Assembly (NCBI RefSeq): GCF_010448835.1
Contig: NZ_CP048409.1
Span: 620,001-684,000, forward strand
Direction: 5' to 3'
From: Draconibacterium halophilum
Lineage (GTDB): Bacteria > Bacteroidota > Bacteroidia > Bacteroidales > Prolixibacteraceae
Length of the DNA stretch: 64,000 bases
The notes beneath the pieces were generated by a model. The model saw only the letters and a program-made list of their open reading frames with translations. It was not told the DNA's origin and ran no database searches. Shown piece after piece: positions 52,797 through 62,064 of the stretch (positions within the stretch are counted from its first letter, which is position 1; each line of letters begins with the position of its first letter). A program made the translations under genes and the position numbers.

Positions 52797-54089
52797 ATGT
52801 TAGAAAAATTTTTCAAACTAAAAGAAAACAATACAAGCGTTAAAACGGAAATAGTAGCCGGTATAACAACGTTTATGACCATGGCTTATATTTTGGCTGT
52901 TAACCCTGATATATTGAGCGCTACAGGAATGGACAAAAATGCATTGTTTACAGCTACTGCGCTGTCGGCATTTGTAGCAACACTGGTAATGGCACTTGTG
53001 GCTCGCCTACCTTTTGCTCTTGCTCCGGGTATGGGATTAAATGCATTTTTTGCATTTACTGTTGTGCTAGGCATGGGGCATAGTTGGCAGTTTGCATTAA
53101 CTGCGGTTTTTCTTGAAGGTATCATATTTATTTTGCTTACTGCATTCAATATTCGCGAGTTAATTGTAAATGCAATACCACTTCCTTTAAAACATGCGGT
53201 TTCGGCGGGTATTGGTTTGTTTATTGCTTTTATAGGACTGCAGAATTCGGGGATAATTGTAAACAACGATGCAACTTTAGTTGGGCTTGGTGACATTGGG
53301 TCAGCAGCGGTATTGGTGGCTATTGGCGGTGTTGTATTAACAGCCGTTCTTTTGGCGCTCAAAGTTAAAGGTGCTTTACTTATTGGTATTTTCGCTGCAA
53401 CAATCGCAGGTTTGCCATTTGGTGTAACGGTAATGCCAGAAGGAACTTTGGTTGACACTCCTCCTTCGTTGGCTCCAATTTTTTGGAAATTTGAATTTTC
53501 TCAGATTTTCACGTTCGATATGATGATTGTACTTTTCACTTTCCTTTTTGTTGATATGTTCGATACGGTTGGAACGCTTGTGGGGGTTTCTTCTAAAGCA
53601 GGAATGTTAGACAAAGAAGGAAGAGTACCACGTGTAAAACAGGCTCTTTTTGCCGACTCGATTGGTACTTTTTTTGGTGCTATTTTCGGAACAAGTACGG
53701 TTACAACTTATGTTGAAAGTGCCTCGGGAGTTGCCGAAGGAGGAAAAACAGGTTTAACTTCATTGTCGACAGCAGCCTTGTTCTTAGTTGCATTGTTTTT
53801 TGCGCCAATTTTTACAATGGTACCTGCTGCAGCCACGGCACCCGCTTTAATTTTGGTGGGTTTCTTTATGATGTCGCCAATTTTAAATATCGATTTCGAC
53901 AATTATACCGAATCGATACCTGCATTTATAACCATTATTGTAATGCCATTAACCTACAGTATTGCTGAAGGTATTGTATTTGGTATGCTTTCGTTTGTGT
54001 TCCTGAAAGTTTTAACCGGAAAATACAAAGACGTTTCAGTGGTAATGGCTATTTTGTCGGTATTGTTTATATTGAAGTTTTTTATTTAG
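52797..54089 (+). CDS. NCS2-family purine permease (AzgA/PbuG type)
   Basis: The 430-residue inner-membrane proton symporter belongs to the AzgA-like branch that imports adenine, guanine or hypoxanthine. Landmarks are EIVAGITTFMTMAYILAVNP (residues about 20-39), LPFALAPGMGLNAFFAF, KHAVSAGIGLFIAFIGLQNSG, LFVDMFDTVGTLVGVSSKAG and the substrate-region motif GAIFGTSTVTTYVESASGVAEGGKTGLT (in parts). About 12-14 transmembrane helices fit the family. It follows the DUF5020 channel gene closely and is ended by a strong terminator. A purine riboswitch was not seen in the leader. Confidence 0.94.
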   Translation: MLEKFFKLKENNTSVKTEIVAGITTFMTMAYILAVNPDILSATGMDKNALFTATALSAFVATLVMALVARLPFALAPGMGLNAFFAFTVVLGMGHSWQFALTAVFLEGIIFILLTAFNIRELIVNAIPLPLKHAVSAGIGLFIAFIGLQNSGIIVNNDATLVGLGDIGSAAVLVAIGGVVLTAVLLALKVKGALLIGIFAATIAGLPFGVTVMPEGTLVDTPPSLAPIFWKFEFSQIFTFDMMIVLFTFLFVDMFDTVGTLVGVSSKAGMLDKEGRVPRVKQALFADSIGTFFGAIFGTSTVTTYVESASGVAEGGKTGLTSLSTAALFLVALFFAPIFTMVPAAATAPALILVGFFMMSPILNIDFDNYTESIPAFITIIVMPLTYSIAEGIVFGMLSFVFLKVLTGKYKDVSVVMAILSVLFILKFFI

Positions 54090-54113
54090 AGTAAAATCGA
54101 AATGATGATAGAT

Positions 54114-54150
54114 AAAAGAGGTGCAGAAATGTACCTCTTTTTTGTTTTTT
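54114..54150 (+). terminator. Terminator of the purine permease gene
   Basis: AAAAGAGGTGCA pairs with TGTACCTCTTTT over GAAA, followed by T-rich sequence (TTTGTTTTTT). Confidence 0.9.
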
Positions 54151-54152
54151 AC

Positions 54153-54160
54153 TACTTTTG
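54153..54160 (+). promoter_or_regulatory. -7 promoter box for tRNA-Val
   Basis: TACTTTTG fits TAnnTTTG and stands just before the tRNA-like relic, about 80 bases before the mature tRNA. Confidence 0.5.
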
Positions 54161-54169
54161 CGTTCACAA

Positions 54170-54226
54170 CGAGACATTAACTCAGTTGGTTTAGTCCGTC
54201 AGTTGACGGATGACAGGGTGGAAGTT
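54170..54226 (+). pseudogene. Decayed tRNA-like sequence
   Basis: It shares CTCAGTTGGTTTAG (D arm) with the intact tRNA downstream, followed by a stem-loop CCGTC...GACGG in the anticodon-arm position and a TTGAC/ATGA context. It lacks the T arm and an acceptor stem. It appears to be the relic of a tRNA copy at the head of this transcript. Confidence 0.55.
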
Positions 54227-54240
54227 GTTTTTCATAGAGA

Positions 54241-54315
54241 GGGTTGTTAGTTCAGTTGGTTTAGAACGCATGCTTGACAGGCATGAGGTCGGCAGTTCGA
54301 ATCTGCCACAACCCA
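54241..54315 (+). tRNA. tRNA-Val (anticodon GAC)
   Basis: The 75-nt cloverleaf has acceptor GGGTTGT/ACAACCC, D arm with AGTTGGTTTAG, anticodon stem CATGC/GCATG with loop TTGACAG (anticodon GAC), and T arm GGCAGTTCGAATCTGCC. Discriminator base A at 54315. CCA is not encoded. Confidence 0.95.
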
Positions 54316-54325
54316 CATTGATTAT

Positions 54326-54357
54326 AAGGGAGTAGGAGAGAATCTTGCTCCTTTTTG
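54326..54357 (+). terminator. Terminator after tRNA-Val
   Basis: AGGAG pairs with CTCCT (or AAGGGAG with CTCCTTT) and five T residues follow. Confidence 0.65.
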
Positions 54358-54538
54358 GTTTTGACGGGTGCTACATTTCTATTGATTTATTATACTGCTT
54401 TCAATAAAATCTCCATTACAAATTCCCAATACCAATTGATCACTGTGTTCTATTTTTTTGTGATATAATTTGAAAAAAGTTGAATACAAAAGTTGCCATG
54501 AATTTATGCCAAAAGTTGAATAATTTACCAGGAGTCGA

Positions 54539-54820
54539 CTAATCTTTTCGATGGTTTTTTTTTGTTTGGGCAATAGAATGACTTGCCAGAGGAGTGGTTA
54601 AATATATAAATATAATGACCAGAACTGACTTTATCCAAACAACATTCGAATTGAAATATAAAGCCGTGCCCAGAATGATGAGTAATATACCAAAAGATGT
54701 AGCTTTAGTTGTGGCATGCATTCTTGTATAGAGGTCGGGGAAGCGAACCAGTCCAATGGCTGAAACCAGAATAAAGAACGCTCCAAGCAAAAATAATAGC
54801 GCTGTTATTAGTGTTGTCAT
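54539..54820 (-). CDS. mnhG: Mrp Na+/H+ antiporter subunit G
   Basis: The 93-residue, three-helix membrane protein carries the MnhG/PhaG signature (FPDLYTRMHATTKATSFGILLI). It is the last gene of the mnhABCDEFG operon, which encodes the multi-subunit Mrp antiporter exchanging cytoplasmic Na+ for H+ in the inner membrane. Its start overlaps the mnhF stop by four bases (ATGA). The subunit is intact; function in this organism depends on the large subunits A and D, whose genes appear frameshifted. Confidence 0.93.
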   Translation of the reverse strand: MTTLITALLFLLGAFFILVSAIGLVRFPDLYTRMHATTKATSFGILLIILGTALYFNSNVVWIKSVLVIIFIYLTTPLASHSIAQTKKNHRKD

Positions 54821-55089
54821 TTTTTTTGTTTTAAATAGGTTGAAACGGCTACTGTACTAATAAATGAGATTAATGATATCACAATAACAATATCGAAGTA
54901 AATGGCCTTTTCGACCAAAACACTATAACTTAAAATAAAAGCCATTGTTACCGAGGCAATTAAATCCATTGCTGCTATACGATCACTAATATCCGGTCCT
55001 TTTAACATACGAATAAAAGCCAGTACGAAAGCCAAAAGCAGCATGGCAAAAATCAGATATAATGCTATTGTTGATATGGTAGATTCCAT
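54817..55089 (-). CDS. mnhF: Mrp Na+/H+ antiporter subunit F
   Basis: The 90-residue membrane protein has three helices and the MnhF motif RMLKGPDISDRIAAMDLIASV (in parts), followed by a last helix IVIVISLISFISTVAVSTYL. It overlaps mnhG by four bases and follows mnhE by three. Its close packing in the operon indicates coupled translation. Subunit F is required for assembly in studied Mrp systems, with no transport pathway of its own. Confidence 0.93.
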   Translation of the reverse strand: MESTISTIALYLIFAMLLLAFVLAFIRMLKGPDISDRIAAMDLIASVTMAFILSYSVLVEKAIYFDIVIVISLISFISTVAVSTYLKQKK

Positions 55090-55092
55090 TTG

Positions 55093-55419
55093 TTATTCAG
55101 TAAAGTGTTTAATTTTATTCTGCATCTTTTGCACTTCATCGTAAATCTCTTTTTCGCTTGTTGAATAGATAACATGTATTGTTGCCATGGTTTTGGCACT
55201 ATCAATATCGGTTACTAAAGACCCCGGGGTCATAGAAACAAGGTTGCTAAAAAGCAACAATCCGAAATCTGATTTTAGACTTAAAGGCACCTGAATAAAA
55301 CCGTATTTAATATTTAATTTGGGCGATAGCGTTATACTCGCAAGATAAATATTTGACCTCAGTAGCTGAAACAAATAGAATCCAAAAAACTGGATGGCGT
55401 AAAATATTTTCCGTATCAT
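55093..55419 (-). CDS. mnhE: Mrp Na+/H+ antiporter subunit E
   Basis: The 108-residue product has one N-terminal hydrophobic region (IFYAIQFFGFYLFQLLRS). The family core follows: SLKSDFGLLLFSNLVSMTPGSLVTDI, in which S-N-x-x-S-M-T-P-G-S is the hallmark. It is shorter than the 150-plus residues of Gram-positive MnhE because the N-terminal helices are reduced, as seen in other Gram-negative forms. It lies 2 bp after mnhD and 3 bp before mnhF. Confidence 0.9.
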   Translation of the reverse strand: MIRKIFYAIQFFGFYLFQLLRSNIYLASITLSPKLNIKYGFIQVPLSLKSDFGLLLFSNLVSMTPGSLVTDIDSAKTMATIHVIYSTSEKEIYDEVQKMQNKIKHFTE

Positions 55420-55421
55420 AT

Positions 55422-56911
55422 TTAAGGTTTTATTCCATTTAATACAGTTTCAATATAATGAGCAGGTTCCAAAAGTTGCTCGGCAGCCTGCATGGTATAC
55501 GCAAAAATTGTAGCAGCAAAAAGGCCCATAAAAAGGCTGGCTGCCCCAAGTAGCAAAGAGGGCATAAGTTCGGCAAACCGCGGTTTGGGAAAGTTTCCGG
55601 GTTTTGTTGTTTCTATTTCTTTTTTAAGAAAAGCTTCATTCCAGATTTTAATCATCGAATACAGTGTTAGCATTGCAGTAGCAATGGCTACAGCCACTAT
55701 TCCAAAGTGGCCATCTTCAATACCCGCCTTTATTAAAATAAATTTGGCAAAAAAACCTGATAAAGGAGGTACTCCTGCCAATGCAAAAGCCGGAAGAATA
55801 AATAATACAGCAAGTATTGGGCTTTGCTTGTATAAACCACCAATACTTTTTAAATAGAATGAACCTTTAGCTCGGTTGATTATACCGGCAACTAAAAATA
55901 TATTGGTCTTGGCAATCATATTATGTATGGTGAAAAATATAGCTCCCGCAATAGCCAGGGGAGTATAAATACCCAGTCCCATTACCATATAACCAATTTG
56001 ACTTATGATATGAAAAGACAAGATACGACGGGTATCGTAATGTGTTGATGCTGCCATTCCTCCAACTACCATCGTTAATCCGGCAATAATTAAAAACAAG
56101 TTCAACCAAAATTCCTGGTCTTGCACAAAAAATAAGGTAAAAAATCGAATTATAACATACACGCCCACCTTGGTAAGCAAGCCCGCAAATACCGATGTTA
56201 CGGTAATATTTGGCGTATGATAAGAAGCAGGTAACCAGAAAAACAAGGGGAAAAGTGCTGCTTTTATACCAAATGCCATAAAAAAGAGTGTTGCTGATGT
56301 ATTGATTAGAACCGGCTGTTCACTTGCTCGTAAAATATGAGCCAGGTGAGCCATGTTCAGGGTTCCTGTTTTTCCATAAAGCAAACCCAATCCGGCTAGA
56401 AAAAATAAAGAACCAATTAAATTTAATGCCATATATTTAATTCCCCCTCTAGCTGTTCTTTTGAGTTTCCGATGGTAATCAGAACAAACGAGGAAATTAA
56501 AATTACCTCGAACCAAACATATAAATTAAATGCATCGCCGGTTAAAAAGGCACCATTCACCCCCATCGTAAGCGAGAAAAAGAAAACATAAAACCGATTA
56601 TCCCGATGTTGGCCTTCCATAAAATAGATGGAATAAATAGATAAACAGAAGATAATAAATGACGAAGTAACCAACATGAGCGCACTAAAATAATCGAGGA
56701 CCAAACTTATGCCAAAAGGAGCATCCCACGAACCAATATTTAGCGAGCGAATTCCAGTGCTTTTTAAACTGGCGAATAAAAGAATGCTTACCACAAGAAG
56801 TATGGCACTACCCCAAACACTAATCCACTGTGCCACACGGGTACGACGAACTAACATCAATACAAGTAGTAATGCAAAAGGAATTATAATAGGTAGTACT
56901 ATCGCGTTCAT
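55422..56911 (-). pseudogene. mnhD: Mrp antiporter subunit D gene with a one-base frameshift
   Basis: MnhD is a NuoN/NuoM-like proton-pumping subunit. The N-terminal frame (56911 downward) reads normally through GDAFNLYVWFEVILISSFVLITIGNSKEQLEG and then shifts into ELNIWH and a stop. The rest of the family sequence (GGIKYMALNLIGSLFFLAG, later FGIKAALFPLFFWLP and GGMAASTHYDTRRILSFHIISQIGYM) is in the next frame down to 55422. Adding one G to the five-G run (plus strand 56443-56447) restores a 496-residue protein of normal length. A real mutation, slippage-corrected expression or base-calling error are all possible. Confidence 0.85.
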
Positions 56912-56912
56912 T

Positions 56913-57257
56913 TTATTTATCTGTTTGTTTTAGCTGATCTAAATCATCAGTTCCGGTGGTTTCAAAAAACTTATATTTTAATGCCATCGAGTAAACAACA
57001 ATCCCAAATCCAATTACAATGGCAGTAAGAACAAGAGCTTGTGGCAAAGGATCGGATAAACTACTTGCCGAATCTGTTGCACCATCAACAAAAGCAGGTT
57101 GTCCATCCGTTATTCCTGCAGAAATGAACACCAATAAATTGGTAGCATTACTTAAAAATATTAATCCGATAATAAATTTGAGGATACTTCTGCGCAACAC
57201 CATGTACACACCAGCGGTGTATAAAACGCCAACCAATATAGCAAGTACTATTTCCAT
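56913..57257 (-). CDS. mnhC: Mrp Na+/H+ antiporter subunit C
   Basis: The 114-residue NuoK-like membrane protein has three helices: VLAILVGVLYTAGVYMVLRRSILKFIIGLIFLSNATNLLVF (in parts), then DPLPQALVLTAIVIGFGIVVYSMAL, whose DPLPQALVLTAIVI is the family hallmark. A conserved Glu of NuoK is absent, as in other MnhC. Its start overlaps mnhB by ten bases. It is intact. Confidence 0.94.
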   Translation of the reverse strand: MEIVLAILVGVLYTAGVYMVLRRSILKFIIGLIFLSNATNLLVFISAGITDGQPAFVDGATDSASSLSDPLPQALVLTAIVIGFGIVVYSMALKYKFFETTGTDDLDQLKQTDK

Positions 57258-57673
57258 TTTGCCACTTTATTAAAGGTGAAAAAAAACAGGAGTGTTACTC
57301 CAATAACCGCCAGAAATACGCCAATATCAAAAACAAAGGGAGTCCCAATCTTTAGTTCTCCCAATAGTGGAAATGGAATACTGAACCAAACTCCGGTCAT
57401 AAAAGTATCTTTCAGAAACAAACCGGGCAGTGTACTGATAAGTATAAATAACAAGCCTAAAGAAATGTACCCCTCGGGTTGAATTTTTAGTTTATCTTTT
57501 GCTGATTGGGCATTGCTGGTCAGGCTTTGAAATACCACCGATAAACCAATCAACAAACCACCGATAAATCCTCCTCCCGGGTGGTTATGTCCCCTGAAAA
57601 GAGCAATAAGTGCAAATACCACAAGTATCCACTTTAAATATTTTGTTGCTATTTGTAGTAATACTGAATTCAT
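57248..57673 (-). CDS. mnhB: Mrp Na+/H+ antiporter subunit B
   Basis: The 141-residue product has four predicted helices and the family core FRGHNHPGGGFIGGLLIGLSVVFQSL (residues about 25-50), which is diagnostic for MnhB. It overlaps mnhA upstream by four bases and mnhC downstream by ten. Subunit B stabilises the membrane arm of the antiporter. The sequence is intact. Confidence 0.94.
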   Translation of the reverse strand: MNSVLLQIATKYLKWILVVFALIALFRGHNHPGGGFIGGLLIGLSVVFQSLTSNAQSAKDKLKIQPEGYISLGLLFILISTLPGLFLKDTFMTGVWFSIPFPLLGELKIGTPFVFDIGVFLAVIGVTLLFFFTFNKVAKWK

Positions 57674-59969
57674 GCTTTTTTCGTTTTTAATAATACAAAT
57701 ACTCCCAGTGCAGCAACAACCAGTACTACCACCTCTCCTAAAGTATCTAAAGCCCTAAAGTCAACTAAAATTACATTGACCACATTTTTACCAAAAGCCT
57801 GAGTATAGCTGTTTTCAATCATATATTTTGAAATGGGCTGGTTAAAATCTACATTAATCGACTTTAATGCCAACATTGTCATTGCTAAACCAAAAGCGAG
57901 CGCAATAACCAAATCTCTTAATCGCGAAGTTTTTGATGATAATTTGGCAAAAAGTGGCAAGCGTTGCAAAATCAATACAAACATTACCACAACCAAAGTT
58001 TCTACAATAATTTGGGTAATCGCCAAATCAATGGCACTATAATACATAAAAAGTAACGCAATTCCGTAGCCAGTTACCCCCATAGTTATAATGGTTGTAA
58101 TACGCGATTTTGAGAACATACTAAAAATCGTGCTGATAATAATAATTAATACCAAACCAGATATATAGAAAGGTTTTAGCGAGAATACATTCGCTAAATT
58201 CCAACCAATGGTAACATAAGCCTGGTACCATAAAAAAACAGAAGCTACAACAAAAATGGTAAGTATATAGAAGCGGTGATAACCGTGTTGTACAAGTTGT
58301 GTTTTACGTTTAGAAAAGGTCAGAAATCCATTCAGTGAATTATCAAATACATCTACCAATTTTATGGTAAAAAACTTACGATTGGCAGCTCTCCATTTCC
58401 GCAGCACATTATTATTTTTGTAAATAAGTACAAAAAACGACAAGCCTAAAAACACCGTAAATAAACTTAAAAAGAAAACGGTATTAAACCCATGCCAAAT
58501 TTTTAACTTAACATCGTAGGCTTCTTTGAGTATATTGGTTAATGCCGGTTCAACAATTGTTTTTCCCAGCACTGCGGGGAAAAGTCCAAAAAATAAGCTT
58601 AGTAACGCCAACAAAGCCGGACTAATTATAAATGCCCAATCGTTTTTAAACGATACTGCAACCTTTTTCTTTTGCTTACCCAAAAACACTTTAAAAAGAA
58701 AAAACAAAGCGACTGCTATCATCAGTGCATTTCCTGCTACACCTAACACAAGTACATAAGGTGCAATTACGGGTGCTTGAACTTTGGCTTCGTAAATTAG
58801 CTCTTTACCTAAAAATCCGAGCATAGGTGGCAAACCGGCCATCGATAACAAGGCCAGTAAAGCAACAATAAATGTTACTGGCATACTTCTGACAAGCCCT
58901 CCCAGGTTGCGCCAATCACGGGTCCCCGTCTTTTTATCGATATATCCCGCAATCATAAACATGGTGGCTTTGTAAAAAGCATGGACATAAAGAAAGAGCA
59001 TGGCAGCCTTTACAGATAGTGCTGTATCAATTCCCAGTAACAAAACCAAAACACCAAGAGAACTAATTGTGGTGTATGCCAAAATTGCTTTAATATCGGT
59101 TTGGGTAATGGCAAAATAAGCGCCTAAAAACATTGTTATGGTTCCAGCTAAAGATAAAGTATAAGTCCAAAAAGATGTACCTCCTAATACCGGACTAAGC
59201 AAGGCTAATAAAAAGATACCTGCCTTTACCATTGTTGCCGAATGTAAATAAGAACTTACAGGTGTTGGAGCCTGCATAGCACCTGGCAACCAAAAATGAA
59301 ATGGGAATTGTGCTGATTTGGTAAAGACACCTGCGAAAATTAAAATCAATCCGGGAGCATAAAATTTATGTGCTTTAATTACGGCAGATTGTTCCACCCA
59401 TTCTGAAACAGAATAGCTGTCAACAATACTTCCCAATAAAACGACCCCGGCAAGCATTACAAGTCCGCCAATACCGGTAATAAATAAGGATTGAAATGCA
59501 GCCTTTCGAGCCGCCTCTTTTTCATGAAAAAAGCTAATCAACAGAAACGATAAGAAACTGGTTAGCTCCCAGAACATAAAAAGCTGAATAAGGTTTCCGG
59601 ATAGAACCAGGCCAAGCATTGCCCCACTAAATAAAAACAAATAAAAATAAAAGATACTTAGGTTCTTATAGCTTTTCATGTATGCATGGGCGTAAAGAAA
59701 ACGAGTACTCCTGTTCCGGTAATAAGCAAGGCAAAGGCCAGTCCTAAACCACCCAAAACCAGTTCAATATTTATACCTAATTGGGGTATCCAGGCAATCG
59801 TATCATTAATAATTTCGCCACTGGCAATTTCCTTAATCTTTGAAAAAAAGTAAACAAATGCTCCCAAATGAATTGTAGCCAAAAAGAATGGAGTACTTTT
59901 TTTGAGTGATCGCGGAATAAGCAAGCACAAAAAAGAAGCAAGCAGGAATATGAGCAAAATATTTTGCAT
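57670..59969 (-). pseudogene. mnhA: Mrp antiporter subunit A gene with a one-base frameshift
   Basis: MnhA is the large NuoL-like antiporter subunit with a C-terminal DUF4040 extension. A 97-residue N-terminal frame (59969 to 59676) ends GTGVLVFFTPMHT. The remainder starts in another frame at MKSYKNLSIFYFYLFLFSGAM and runs 669 residues to 57670. Adding one T near plus-strand position 59694-59701 joins them as VFFYAHAYMKSYKNL, which is the continuous family sequence, giving about 770 residues as expected. The two frames overlap as ATGA, so independent translation is conceivable, but the break is inside a helix. Proton-channel motifs such as HFWLPGAMQAPTPVSSYLHSATMVKAG are intact. Confidence 0.85.
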
Positions 59970-60042
59970 CCGTTAATCGTTAGCTGAAATTGATTTTTAT
60001 TAACTTAGCTGTAATATAATCGAAACAATGATTCAAAATACA

Positions 60043-61191
60043 TCAATCATCTGATTTATAATGTCGCCTTATTTCATATTCAATTTTTTTGTCCCACAAT
60101 CGACTTAAAATGTCGCTGGCCATCTCTTCGTAGTAATCCATTTCTTCTTTATTCCCCAATATCTTGTATAGCTTGGCTAATTTATACATCGATGGCACAT
60201 GCATATCGTTAATTTGCAGACATATTAAATACTGATCGATGGCCTCCTTATACAAACCACTTTTATGCAGTTTGATCGCATTAGTAAAATGGGTTTCTAT
60301 TTCTTTTACCTCATTATCCAGACGTAATTGATAAATATTTTTTGTTTTAGTAGTAACAAACGAACATGGTAATTCACGAATTACTTTTTCCGTAACACTC
60401 CCCATCAACATTCGGCTTAAACCCGATCGCCCGTTAGTACCCATTACCAAAAGATCAACACCTCCCTTTTGTATCCTATTCAAAATTCTTTCATGCGGAA
60501 CACCTACTACTATTTCAACTTTATGATTCACTCCTTTTAAGCTAAAGTCACTTAAAAACTCCTCCATCCTATTTTCAAATTGTTGTTTGAGTTTTTCGTT
60601 TTCCTTATTCTGATCAAATTTAATCCGTGGCGAAGCAGTAAAAAAAGGCTCAAATACTCCTAAAATATATAGTGTTGCGTTAAAGGTTTTGCTCAACAAA
60701 ATTGCATTTGTCAAGGCTCTCCTGGATGGATCAGAAAAATCTATAGGACACATTACTCTATCTATTTTTATTTCTTGCCCTGATTTTATTACCAATACAG
60801 GAATATCAGATAACTGAACAAGTTTTTCAGCTGTGGTTCCCAATTTAAATTTGTCGTTTCCCTTACCTTCACCCGAGGAAGCTAATATCAGATTTACATT
60901 CTGATCTGTAGCTACTTCCAGAATGTTGTTAACTGGATCTCCATTTCTGGTAATCGGTTGCGTGCAGGCAACATTTTGTTTTTCCAACGAGTGGACAACT
61001 TTGTCTAAAGTTTCGTTAATATACTTTCTTAAAAATTTATCAACATCGGCATGCAAATCAGACTCAGGCAATACGTAAATGATAGCAACTTCAGAATTAA
61101 ATTCTTTTGCAATTTTGGTAGCTGCCCTAATTTGTTCTTCGTTAATATCATTAACATCAACAGGCATTAATATTTTTTCCAGTAATTTCAT
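60043..61191 (-). CDS. Tandem UspA universal stress protein with C-terminal TPR-like tail
   Basis: The 382-residue product has two UspA domains (about residues 1-140 and 143-283). The second carries the ATP-binding motif G-x2-G-x9-GS in GTNGRSGLSRMLMGS; in the first the motif is weaker (SGEGKGNDKFKLGTT). A 95-residue helical tail (IETHFTNAIKLHKSGLYKEAIDQYLICLQIN and a second helix pair) looks like two TPR units, unusual for Usp. It lies 73 bp upstream of mnhA on the same strand and may be co-transcribed, suggesting a stress or ion link. Role inferred from family. Confidence 0.88.
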   Translation of the reverse strand: MKLLEKILMPVDVNDINEEQIRAATKIAKEFNSEVAIIYVLPESDLHADVDKFLRKYINETLDKVVHSLEKQNVACTQPITRNGDPVNNILEVATDQNVNLILASSGEGKGNDKFKLGTTAEKLVQLSDIPVLVIKSGQEIKIDRVMCPIDFSDPSRRALTNAILLSKTFNATLYILGVFEPFFTASPRIKFDQNKENEKLKQQFENRMEEFLSDFSLKGVNHKVEIVVGVPHERILNRIQKGGVDLLVMGTNGRSGLSRMLMGSVTEKVIRELPCSFVTTKTKNIYQLRLDNEVKEIETHFTNAIKLHKSGLYKEAIDQYLICLQINDMHVPSMYKLAKLYKILGNKEEMDYYEEMASDILSRLWDKKIEYEIRRHYKSDD

Positions 61192-61429
61192 AACTTTTGC
61201 TTTTAAATTATTTCACTTACGATAATTTATCCCAAACAGGTAATTTCTTCTTAAATGAGCCACATATAGTGAAAGACAAGGTACAACCGAAAACAATCCT
61301 CCATGTTTAAACATTTATTAAAATTCTTAAACAATTAAATTGAAAGGTTGTTTCGGGTATCAACAATTTTTAACTTTTTATTTCCAGACTAATTAAGTTC
61401 TTAATCCATTTATATGATCTTTGTAGTTA
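61192..61429. other. AT-rich leader region upstream of the Usp gene
   Basis: No gene or clear repeat is seen. It should contain the promoter for the Usp-mnh transcription unit, but I cannot point to a good TAnnTTTG box. Confidence 0.4.
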
Positions 61430-62016
61430 GGTTCTGCACTGGTAGCAAGATTTTTCTTTGCCGATTTGCTCATATTTTACGCCAGTTTTTCTGTCAACAG
61501 GATTGGAATCCATCTGGTTAATATCTTTTGCACGTGTAATAAAGAAAGGGCGCTGCTGGTGAAAATGATACCGTCTCTTAAATCGATGTAAGCTTTAGTG
61601 ATTATAAAAAAGTTTCCAGGCTCATATGAGATCCGATTAAGCGCATTAACAGCGTGCTTTTTTGTATTTGAGATATACAGGAACGTTAGAATTGATGTTT
61701 CTACATCATACAAGTTGAGCAGTTTTAAACCATCTTTGTTTTCCGAAACTCAGCCACCAAAATACACTAAGACAAGGATCTATTGTTGATGAATGAAATG
61801 CATAAACATGGCCTTCAACATTGATCTCAAAATCCGATCTAAAAAAGCTTTTATGTGCTTCCTCAATGAGAACATATGCAAATTCTTAAAAGATTTTACA
61901 ACTGCGTTTTTTATTGGTTTTGCTGAGGTTTCTCTGTGATACAGTTGAACCAAATTTGTGTAAAGCTTTCGAAATGAGCAAAAAAATACCAAGGATTGAA
62001 CCCTCGGTATTTTCAA
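61430..62016 (-). pseudogene. Relic of an IS4-family transposase
   Basis: Fragments in several minus-strand frames match the IS4-type transposase order. One frame gives the LYHRE...NAVVKSFKN region near 61900. Another gives ISYEPGNFFIITKAYIDL, where EPGxFxIxDxxYxDxxRL is the family pattern with the second catalytic Asp degraded to Thr. The next frame gives PFFITRAKDINQMDSNPVDRKTGVKYEQI (in parts), matching the following beta strands. Stops and frame changes prevent any full product. No terminal repeats could be placed. It is an old, inactive insertion. Confidence 0.7.
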
Positions 62017-62064
62017 CTTACACAGTTTATAAGCTATTTCTTTTTTTTATGCTCATATTATACT

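Noticed and set aside
52886..53458. 190-residue minus-strand ORF inside the purine permease gene
   Set aside because: Antisense shadow; the plus-strand permease motifs are complete.
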